Shown here: in pieces, positions 21,397 to 27,044 of the stretch
How positions within the stretch are numbered: position 1 is the stretch's first letter
Layout of the letters: every line of letters begins with the position of its first letter
From: Methanobrevibacter ruminantium
GTDB taxonomy: Archaea; Methanobacteriota; Methanobacteria; Methanobacteriales; Methanobacteriaceae
Assembly (NCBI GenBank): GCA_004553595.1
Contig: SFKZ01000020.1
Location: 1 to 27,044, forward strand
Reading direction: 5' to 3'
DNA: 27,044 nt
Made by a program: the position numbers and the translations under genes
Notes under the pieces: model-generated
Databases searched by the model: none
Told to the model about the DNA's origin: nothing
What the model saw: the letters and a program-made list of their open reading frames with translations, nothing else

Positions 21397-21849
21397 TTAG
21401 TGAACGTGGTCATGATCAAGGTCATGGCTGTGTTCATGGTCTAAGGACTCACCGTTAGCTGTAGAGGTAAGTTTTACATGCTCTACACCTTTAAGTCTCA
21501 TCATTCTTTCGGTAAGGTCTCTGATTTGTGTAACATCACCATTTACAACAATGACTTCCATACAGTATTTGTGAGTCATGTGGATATGCATGCTTGCGTT
21601 AATTTCCTTTCTGAAATCATGCTGGATGTTTGCAAGGCTTTCCATAACACCGGTAAAATGATGATCGTAGATAATGGTGATTACACCTACCCTTTGACCC
21701 TCCATTTCATTCATCCATTGATATCTTAAAATATAATCGCTTAAAGCATCACGAATACCTTTTGAACGTGATTGATAACCTCTGTCTTTTAAAACTTCAT
21801 CAAATTCAGCCAAAAGCTTTTTTGGCAAAGACATACTTATTCTCATCAT
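21397..21849 (-). CDS. nikR: Nickel-responsive transcriptional regulator NikR
   Basis: NikR represses nickel-uptake genes when nickel is sufficient, which matters in methanogens because methyl-coenzyme M reductase and NiFe hydrogenases need nickel. The 150-residue protein has the N-terminal ribbon-helix-helix (R-I-S-M-S-L-P-K-K-L-L at 3-13, then a helix with R-D-A-L-S-D-Y) and the ACT-like nickel domain with His77, His88, His90 and Cys96, matching E. coli His76/87/89/Cys95. The C-terminus adds an acidic, histidine-rich tail (D-H-E-H-S-H-D-L-D-H-D-H-V-H) with six His. ATG 21849 has AGGTG seven bases upstream; the longer frame is AT-rich leader. No nickel transporter is in the window. Confidence 0.93.
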   Translation of the reverse strand: MMRISMSLPKKLLAEFDEVLKDRGYQSRSKGIRDALSDYILRYQWMNEMEGQRVGVITIIYDHHFTGVMESLANIQHDFRKEINASMHIHMTHKYCMEVIVVNGDVTQIRDLTERMMRLKGVEHVKLTSTANGESLDHEHSHDLDHDHVH

Positions 21850-21879
21850 AATTAAACACCTAAAACTACAATACAAATA

Positions 21880-21905
21880 TTTAATAATAATTACCATTTA
21901 TTAAA
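21880..21905. promoter_or_regulatory. Inverted repeat upstream of nikR, candidate operator
   Basis: TTTAATAA (21880-21887) and TTATTAAA (21898-21905) are perfect 8-base arms separated by 10 bases, about 30 bases before the nikR start. NikR often binds widely spaced inverted repeats and may control itself. All bases of the arms are A/T, so chance is a real alternative. Confidence 0.3.
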
Positions 21906-22093
21906 AATATAGTAAAAAACACACCATTATTATTAACTATTACTATTTTATTACTTTCTATAATATAAATATTACTAAAAATAATACAAATTTCCAATAA
22001 AATATTAAATTTGGTTAAGTAATTAAAATTGATTTGAATACTTAATGCATTCAATAAAAAATATTATATTAAACTTAAAATAAATGATTGATT

Positions 22094-22885
22094 ATGACTA
22101 AAAAGACCATTAATGACCTTAATATTAATTATGAACTTGAAGGGGAAGGAAAAACCATTGTTTTTGTTCATGGATTATCTGATAGCTTAGCTTATTGGAA
22201 AGTGCTAAGCGAAAACCTAAAGAATGATTATCAAACATTGATTTATGACTTAAGAGGCCATGGAGAATCCTCTGATGATGATAAAAACACTACAATAAAC
22301 TTGTATCAAGAAGATTTATACCAATTGCTAAAGGCATTAAATATAGAAAATGCTGTTTTTGTAGGGCTTTCATTAGGTGGAAATATCATATTAGACTTGG
22401 CTGTAAATCATCCTGAAATGGTCAATGGGCTTGTTGTCATGTCAAGCTTTCCGGAACATGACGAAAACTTGAAAAAGATCTTTAATGACTTTGACAATGC
22501 AATAGATCAAGGATTCGTTGAATTCTTCGATACAATCTTGCCTTACACATTAACTGATGATATGCTTGAAGAGCATAAGGAACTCCTGGAAAACGTTAAG
22601 TTCGAAGCTGCAAAAACTGCAAATCTTGAAGGAATCAAAAAGGGAATCAATGCAGGATATGGATTTAACCTTACAGATAGGTTAAATGAAATAAATGTTC
22701 CTACACTCGTTATTGCCGGAGAAGAGGACAATTTAACCACTTTGGATATTCAAAGAAAAATAAGCGACAACATAAGGTATTGCGAATTGCTTGTCCTTGA
22801 GAAAACAAAACACAATATATTGATTGGCAGAAACATTGAAAAATTACTGAATATCATTAATGATTTTATGTTAAAAATAGGATAA
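22094..22885 (+). CDS. Alpha/beta-hydrolase fold enzyme
   Basis: The 263-residue protein has the hydrolase fold marks: I-V-F-V-H-G at ~22-27 (oxyanion region), D-L-R-G-H-G-E-S at 52-59, the nucleophile elbow G-L-S-L-G-G at 91-96 (Ser93), an acidic residue in A-G-E-E-D-N at ~208-213, and the catalytic His in K-T-K-H-N (His240). Substrate could be an ester, lactone or thioester; none can be told from sequence. ATG 22094 is chosen over TTG 22088, though no strong Shine-Dalgarno motif precedes it. It lies alone on the plus strand between divergent nikR and a convergent winged-helix gene. The stop is 73 bases from the convergent stop. Confidence 0.82.
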   Translation: MTKKTINDLNINYELEGEGKTIVFVHGLSDSLAYWKVLSENLKNDYQTLIYDLRGHGESSDDDKNTTINLYQEDLYQLLKALNIENAVFVGLSLGGNIILDLAVNHPEMVNGLVVMSSFPEHDENLKKIFNDFDNAIDQGFVEFFDTILPYTLTDDMLEEHKELLENVKFEAAKTANLEGIKKGINAGYGFNLTDRLNEINVPTLVIAGEEDNLTTLDIQRKISDNIRYCELLVLEKTKHNILIGRNIEKLLNIINDFMLKIG

Positions 22886-22945
22886 AAATAAAAAAATAAA
22901 AAGAATAAAAAAACTAAAAAAAAACTAAAAAAGTGAAAAAAAGCA
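22886..22945 (-). terminator. T-rich terminator after the winged-helix gene
   Basis: The minus strand has several T runs (T6-T9) within 60 bases of the stop at 22959. The plus strand here is A-rich and offers no T-run for the hydrolase transcript. Confidence 0.4.
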
Positions 22946-22958
22946 AGGGATTCAATTA

Positions 22959-23414
22959 TTATAAAATCTTATAATAATCTCCATTTTTCCTATAAACAGC
23001 TTTAATAAGCCCCTTATTTTCTAGAGACAATAGAATATGATACATTCTAAAGTCAGTCAGTTTCAAATCACCATACAAAAGATTTCCTTCAATTTCATAT
23101 CTTGAAACAAAGCCATTTTCATCTGCTAAAGACTTGATAATTTCAAAGGATGCCTTTTCCTTTTGGTTCAATTCAGCATTTATCACATCCTCTTTTGAAT
23201 CTACAGTGTTTATTGTTGCATCAACTTCCTTCAATTGAACTGTAGAGCCGTTATAGAACACCAATCCTTTAGACTTCAAGCTTTTCAAAAGATCATTAAG
23301 GTCATGCTCATAAATGCCCATATCATCTTTGATGATGGAAACATCTATTTTTTCCTCTTGATATGATTTAATCTGATTTAAAACTTCTTCTTCAGCTTTT
23401 GTAATTGTAATCAT
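22959..23414 (-). CDS. Tandem winged-helix-like protein of unknown function
   Basis: The 151-residue protein appears to have two helix-turn-helix units: one at ~1-60 (A-E-E-E-V-L-N-Q-I-K..., then L-N-D-L-L-K-S-L-K-S-K-G-L-V) and one at ~83-150 (E-K-A-S-F-E-I-I-K-S-L..., then M-Y-H-I-L-L-S-L-E-N-K-G-L-I-K-A-V-Y-R-K-N-G-D-Y). Each ends like the recognition helix and wing of a MarR-type domain. It may be a transcription regulator. No ligand-binding domain is present. ATG 23414 lacks a clear Shine-Dalgarno motif. I do not recognise a named family. Confidence 0.65.
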   Translation of the reverse strand: MITITKAEEEVLNQIKSYQEEKIDVSIIKDDMGIYEHDLNDLLKSLKSKGLVFYNGSTVQLKEVDATINTVDSKEDVINAELNQKEKASFEIIKSLADENGFVSRYEIEGNLLYGDLKLTDFRMYHILLSLENKGLIKAVYRKNGDYYKIL

Positions 23415-23618
23415 AAGTAAAACCCTATTTTTAAAAAATATTCTTTTTCTTGATTTAATTATATTATGTTAAACATTATAAATAAACTTATAGACAGCAG
23501 TTGAAAAGTAAAATCTTAAAAAAATAGAGTGAAATATAATTTAAAAGTGAGATATAATAAAAAAGAGTTAAAAATAGTAAGAAAAAGTAAAAAAAGATAA
23601 AAAAAATGAATAAATCAA

Positions 23619-24086
23619 TTATTCATCTTTTAATCTGTGAATTGCATCTTTTGCACCGTATTGTACAAAAGAGCTTTCATCATTTAATAATTCTTCGAGT
23701 TTTGGAAGAGCTTCCTTAGCGTCAAGTGCACCTAAGATCCAGCAAGCTGCACCTCTGACTCTCCATTTAGGATTATCCAATTCTGCAAGGACAGGTTCGA
23801 TAGCTTCATCACCCATAGTGGTTAAAGCTGTGGAAGCTTCTCTTCTTACCAATTTGTTTCTGTCGCCTAAAGTCTTTACAAGTGCAGGAATAGCTCTTTT
23901 ATCACCAATAGCTGCTAAGATTTGAGCTGCACCGATTTTAATGTCTTTGTTTCTTTCATCTAAAGCGGCAATAAGCGGTTCAACTGCTTCTTCACCTTTA
24001 AGTTCAAGCATGCCTATTGCTTCTTCTCTTACAAAATCATCAGAATCCTTTAAATCCAATATAAGATCATCAATAGATTTTTCCAT
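23619..24086 (-). CDS. HEAT-repeat (PBS lyase-like) protein
   Basis: The 155-residue protein is built from about five 31-residue HEAT-like repeats with conserved D-x-x-x-x-V-R-x-x-A and A-I-x-A-L/A-V-x-P-L patterns, for example V-R-E-E-A-I-G-M-L, R-A-I-P-A-L-V-K-T-L-G-D, V-R-R-E-A-S-T-A-L and V-R-G-A-A-C-W-I-L-G-A-L. Such solenoids bind other proteins or act as scaffolds. Members are common in methanogens; the partner is unknown. GGATGG lies before ATG 24086, supporting that start. It stands alone and is divergent from the dehydrogenase gene across a 338-base gap. Confidence 0.85.
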   Translation of the reverse strand: MEKSIDDLILDLKDSDDFVREEAIGMLELKGEEAVEPLIAALDERNKDIKIGAAQILAAIGDKRAIPALVKTLGDRNKLVRREASTALTTMGDEAIEPVLAELDNPKWRVRGAACWILGALDAKEALPKLEELLNDESSFVQYGAKDAIHRLKDE

Positions 24087-24424
24087 ATTATTACCATCCT
24101 AAAATAATTATAAAAATTTAATTTAATTCACCAAATACAAACAAATGAATTGCCTTAATTTTATTATAGAGTTAAATGTACTTAATTATTATTATAATTT
24201 ACAAGTATATAAATATTTCGACTTTATACGAACAATATCAAAATATACAAATGAACATTAAATCTATAAAGACAACAATGTACAAAAATATACATTAAGG
24301 GTTAAAATTGAAAAAGATTATAATATAAAAGAACATAAAATAATATATAAATATTTATAAAATTATTAAAAATTATGATTAAAAATTAATAAATTAATTC
24401 AAAAAATTTAAGGATTATGCAATC
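24087..24424. other. 338-base divergent intergenic region
   Basis: No gene is seen. It must hold promoters for the HEAT-repeat gene (minus) and the dehydrogenase gene (plus). The clearest structure is AATGTA-N8-TACATT at 24277-24296, about 130 bases before the dehydrogenase; a further AAATGTAC is present at 24175-24181. AT-rich elements such as ATATAAATATTTATAAAA at 24343-24360 are plausible TATA boxes for the dehydrogenase. Confidence 0.45.
24277..24296. promoter_or_regulatory. Inverted repeat AATGTA-N8-TACATT
   Basis: Perfect 6-base arms around an 8-base AT spacer, in the divergent region. It may be an operator for the dehydrogenase/acyl-CoA synthetase pair or for the HEAT-repeat gene. The arms contain G and C, which makes chance a little less likely than for the AT-only palindromes here. 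Confidence 0.35.
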
Positions 24425-25429
24425 ATGATAAAAATAGCAAGAATAGATGGAGACGGCATAGGAAAGGAAGTTACAGAAGCAGGAGTGGCTGTTTTAGAAT
24501 CTTTGGATTTGAACTTCGATTTCATTGAAGCGGAAGCCGGAAGGGAATGCTATGACAAGAATGGAACAACAATCCCTGAAGAAACAATCAAAATAGCAAG
24601 AAATGCAAAAGCAACCCTTTTTGGTGCAATCACTTCAACACCAGGTCAAAAAAGTCCAATCATTACACTTAGACAAGAGCTTGACACTTATGCAAATTTA
24701 AGGCCTATCAAATCATTCAAGGGCATAAACTGCCTTTTTGATGACTTGGATTTTCTCATTGTACGAGAAAACACTGAAGGATTATACTCAGGCAATGAAA
24801 CAATTGATGAAAGTGAAGAGAAGGCAATAGCTCAAAGGATAATCACCAGAAAGGCAAGCGAAAGAATATCAAAACTTGCTTTTGAGCAAGCAATACATCT
24901 AAAGAAGGAGTCTGTAACCTGTGTTCATAAGGCAAATGTATTGAAAAAGACTGATGGTGTCTTTAAGGAGTCATTCTTTAAAGTGGCTAAAGACTACCCA
25001 AACATAAAAGCCAATGATTATTACGTTGATGCAACTGCAATGTATCTCTTGACAAAGCCACAGGAATTCGATGTGATCGTTACAAGCAATCTCTTTGGAG
25101 ACATATTATCAGATGCTTCCGCAGGTCTTGTCGGAGGATTGGGACTTGCTCCTTCGGGAAATGTTGGAGACAAGCATGGATTGTTTGAACCGGTTCATGG
25201 ATCTGCACCAGACATTGCAGGAGACAACATTTCAAACCCAATAGCCATGATACTCTCTGTTTCAATGATGCTTGAATACTTGAATGAGGATTACTGGGCA
25301 GAAAAGGTCAGAACCGCCTGTGAAAATGTCTTGGAAAAGGGAAAAGTGAAAACACCGGATTTAGGTGGAACAGACAAGACCATGGATATTGCAAATGAAG
25401 TTATTAGAGAAATCAAGGATTTAATTTAA
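24425..25429 (+). CDS. Isopropylmalate/homoisocitrate dehydrogenase family enzyme (LeuB or AksF)
   Basis: An NAD-dependent beta-decarboxylating dehydrogenase of 334 residues. Family marks are G-D-G-I-G-K-E-V at 9-16, the substrate-loop region T-L-R-Q-E-L-D-T-Y-A-N-L-R-P at ~81-94, I-V-R-E-N-T-E-G-L-Y-S-G at ~111-122, H-K-A-N-V-L-K at ~168-174, N-L-F-G-D-I-L-S-D at ~220-228, and G-L-F-E-P-V-H-G-S-A-P-D-I-A-G at ~250-264. In methanogens two paralogues exist: LeuB for leucine and AksF for the 2-oxosuberate chain extension of coenzyme B. The early F-G-A-I-T-S-T-P-G-Q-K-S-P-I loop looks AksF-like, the R-E-N-T-E-G-L-Y-S-G part LeuB-like, so I cannot choose. AGGATT lies before the ATG. The acyl-CoA synthetase gene begins 52 bases downstream. 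Confidence 0.88.
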   Translation: MIKIARIDGDGIGKEVTEAGVAVLESLDLNFDFIEAEAGRECYDKNGTTIPEETIKIARNAKATLFGAITSTPGQKSPIITLRQELDTYANLRPIKSFKGINCLFDDLDFLIVRENTEGLYSGNETIDESEEKAIAQRIITRKASERISKLAFEQAIHLKKESVTCVHKANVLKKTDGVFKESFFKVAKDYPNIKANDYYVDATAMYLLTKPQEFDVIVTSNLFGDILSDASAGLVGGLGLAPSGNVGDKHGLFEPVHGSAPDIAGDNISNPIAMILSVSMMLEYLNEDYWAEKVRTACENVLEKGKVKTPDLGGTDKTMDIANEVIREIKDLI

Positions 25430-25481
25430 AGATTTATGATAATCAATTATGGATAAAGGAGAATGAATAAAGAGGCAAAAC

Positions 25482-26978
25482 ATGTTAAATATAACCACAT
25501 TTATTGATGCTAATGCACGCAGATTGGATAAGGAAGTCTATTACTGTCCAAGCAGAAACTTAAGATACAATTCAACTGAAGTATTGGAGATTGTATCTGG
25601 AATAGGGCAAAGCTTAATGTCTAAGGGCATTGAAAAGGGAGATAGAGTTTTAATTTATTTGAATAACTCTCCAGAGTACCTATTTTCACTCCTTGCAATA
25701 TGGAGAATCGGTGCAATAGCCATTCCAACAAATAGGATACTAACTGCATCTGAACTGAACTATATGATTACAGATTCTGATGCAAAATTGATAATCACTG
25801 ATGATGATGCAAATGAAACCGTAAAGGACTTGAACATAGAATCCTACATAATAGAGGATTGTGAAAGCTTTAAGGGAAGCGATGTTCTACCTGCTTGCGA
25901 AACCGAATGGGATGACTTATGCCAATTGCAATACACTTCAGGCACAACCGGAAAGCCAAAGGGATCAATGCTAACCCATGGAAACTGGTTTACAGCTATC
26001 CACAATGCATGTGATGTTTTGACATACAAGGAAAACGACACATTCCTCTGCATTTATCCAATGGCTCACGTAGGAATAATGTGGGCAATTGCAGCACTTA
26101 GAGCTGGAGCATTGACAATTACAATGGACTTCTTTGAAATAAACGAATACCTCCAATTGTGTAAAGATGAAGAGGTAAGTGTATTATCTGGAATGCCTCC
26201 TGTAATCCATACATTGACAAACCTTGAAGAGGAAAAAAGGGAAAACCTCGCTACTGTTAGGGAAATCATCAGTGGAGGTGGACCATTGCACAGAAAGATA
26301 TGGAAAAAGTTCATGGGACAATACAATATTCCAATCATTAACGCATATGGCCTTTCCGAATCAATCGTAATCGGTACCGGAACTGTAATCAGACCTGAAG
26401 ACTATGCTACAGCAGACAGATATGAAAGCGTTGGGCATCCCGTATGCTTCTCTGAGCTTAAAATCGTTGATGAAGAAGATCCAAGCATTTCCTTAGGCCA
26501 CTATGAACATGGGGAAATTGCTCTTAGAGGCCCTGCAATAGCTAAAGGGTATTGGGGAATGAAAAAGGAAACCAAGGAATCATTCCTTGAGGATGGTTGG
26601 TTCCTAACTGGAGATATAGGTTACATCGATGAGGATGAACGTTTGTTCATTACAGACAGGAAAAAAGACATGATTGTAATGAGCGGATGGAAAATCTACC
26701 CAACTGAAGTTGAGGAAACATTGATCAAATATCCGAAAGTGGATGAGATTGCAATTTTCAGCATTGATGACATCCATAGGGGAGAGCTTCCTGTAGCTGC
26801 AGTTGTATGGAAAGAGGAAGAGGATCCAGATGGATTGGTCGAATACTCTAAGGAATATTTAGCAAGATACAAGGTCCCAAGAAAGATATTCACCATGGAT
26901 GAGCTTCCAAGGGTAAACGGCTGGAAACTCCTTAGAAGAGAGTTAAGAGAAATGTATTCAACTAAACCAGAAGAATGA
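25482..26978 (+). CDS. AMP-forming acyl-CoA synthetase / acid-thiol ligase
   Basis: The 498-residue protein is a full ANL-superfamily enzyme that activates a carboxylic acid as an acyl-AMP and usually passes it to CoA. Motifs: Y-T-S-G-T-T-G-K-P-K-G at 151-161 (phosphate loop), N-A-Y-G-L-S-E-S at 287-294, T-G-D-I-G at 376-380, D-R-K-K-D-M-I at 392-398 (hinge), and a C-terminal Lys482 in P-R-V-N-G-W-K-L-L-R-R-E-L. The usual G-K at that place is W-K here. A GAGG motif precedes ATG 25482. It follows the dehydrogenase gene by 52 bases on the same strand, probably one transcript. The substrate is unknown; medium-chain or methanogen-specific acids are possible. A T-rich terminator follows. Confidence 0.88.
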   Translation: MLNITTFIDANARRLDKEVYYCPSRNLRYNSTEVLEIVSGIGQSLMSKGIEKGDRVLIYLNNSPEYLFSLLAIWRIGAIAIPTNRILTASELNYMITDSDAKLIITDDDANETVKDLNIESYIIEDCESFKGSDVLPACETEWDDLCQLQYTSGTTGKPKGSMLTHGNWFTAIHNACDVLTYKENDTFLCIYPMAHVGIMWAIAALRAGALTITMDFFEINEYLQLCKDEEVSVLSGMPPVIHTLTNLEEEKRENLATVREIISGGGPLHRKIWKKFMGQYNIPIINAYGLSESIVIGTGTVIRPEDYATADRYESVGHPVCFSELKIVDEEDPSISLGHYEHGEIALRGPAIAKGYWGMKKETKESFLEDGWFLTGDIGYIDEDERLFITDRKKDMIVMSGWKIYPTEVEETLIKYPKVDEIAIFSIDDIHRGELPVAAVVWKEEEDPDGLVEYSKEYLARYKVPRKIFTMDELPRVNGWKLLRRELREMYSTKPEE

Positions 26979-26984
26979 TTTCTC

Positions 26985-27040
26985 ATTTTTTCTTTTTTTA
27001 ATCTAAAAACAACATTTTATATTTTTCTTTTTTTCTAAAA
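26985..27040 (+). terminator. T-rich terminator after the acyl-CoA synthetase gene
   Basis: Three T-rich runs (T6-T7 interrupted by C) occur in the 60 bases after the stop, matching archaeal oligo-T termination. The window ends just after it. Confidence 0.5.
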
Positions 27041-27044
27041 AATT

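Noticed and set aside
21850..21897. Longer NikR start giving 16 extra residues
   Set aside because: AGGTG lies inside this stretch, seven bases before the ATG at 21849, and the extra residues do not fit the NikR N-terminus.
1..27044. rRNA, tRNA or other structured RNA genes
   Set aside because: No GC-rich stretch, cloverleaf or conserved rRNA block was seen on reading both strands; short ncRNAs in AT-rich gaps cannot be ruled out.

Overview
The window looks like chromosomal DNA of a pseudomurein-walled methanogen of the order Methanobacteriales, most likely Methanobrevibacter. The reasons are very low GC content, archaeal genes (deoxyhypusine synthase, archaeal-type PyrF and dUTPase, NikR, a hydrogenase maturation protease), Shine-Dalgarno motifs of the GGTGAT/AGGTG type a few bases before many starts, TTTATATA boxes, and a Mur-ligase / MraY-like / CarB-like ATP-grasp set typical of pseudomurein makers. 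The genus is inferred from gene content, not from a marker RNA gene. I saw no rRNA, tRNA, CRISPR array or insertion sequence.

Layout. 1-2292 (minus strand) is an ExbB/ExbD-like proton-channel cluster: a DUF2149 protein, a multi-spanning membrane protein (probably DUF2162), a MotA/TolQ/ExbB protein, and the start of a large secreted protein cut by the window edge. 2475-3599 is a CDP-glycerol glycerophosphotransferase-like enzyme. 3783-5060 (plus) holds pyrF and an unknown membrane protein. 5067-5875 (minus) is a PIN-domain toxin/antitoxin pair. 6149-11348 (minus) holds housekeeping and surface genes: deoxyhypusine synthase, a winged-helix/CBS regulator, long-form HisG, dUTPase and a CapA-like phosphoesterase. 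A 57-bp AAAAT tandem repeat lies just after hisG. 11420-12337 is a PD-(D/E)XK (Rpn-like) nuclease, and 12496-12684 (plus) is a small tautomerase with a hairpin terminator over its stop codon.

12724-14975 (minus) is the least ordinary segment. It holds a 537-residue protein with a HEPN/DUF4145-like N-terminus (R-N-D-V-Y-H motif), three AP2-like modules and a lysine-rich linker, followed 17 bases later by a small acidic zinc-ribbon protein. 15052-19343 (minus) is the pseudomurein set: Mur ligase, MraY-like transferase and ATP-grasp ligase, with a striking operator-like palindrome upstream of the MraY gene. 19476-21849 (minus) has a nickel theme: NikR, a PRMT-like methyltransferase and a hydrogenase maturation protease. 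The right end has an alpha/beta hydrolase, a tandem winged-helix protein, a HEAT-repeat protein, and a plus-strand pair of an isopropylmalate/homoisocitrate dehydrogenase-family enzyme and an AMP-forming acyl-CoA synthetase.

Several starts were moved downstream from the longest open frame because a clear Shine-Dalgarno motif sits in front of an internal ATG (PIN toxin, deoxyhypusine synthase, CBS protein, zinc-ribbon protein, MraY-like protein, hydrogenase protease, methyltransferase, NikR, hydrolase).
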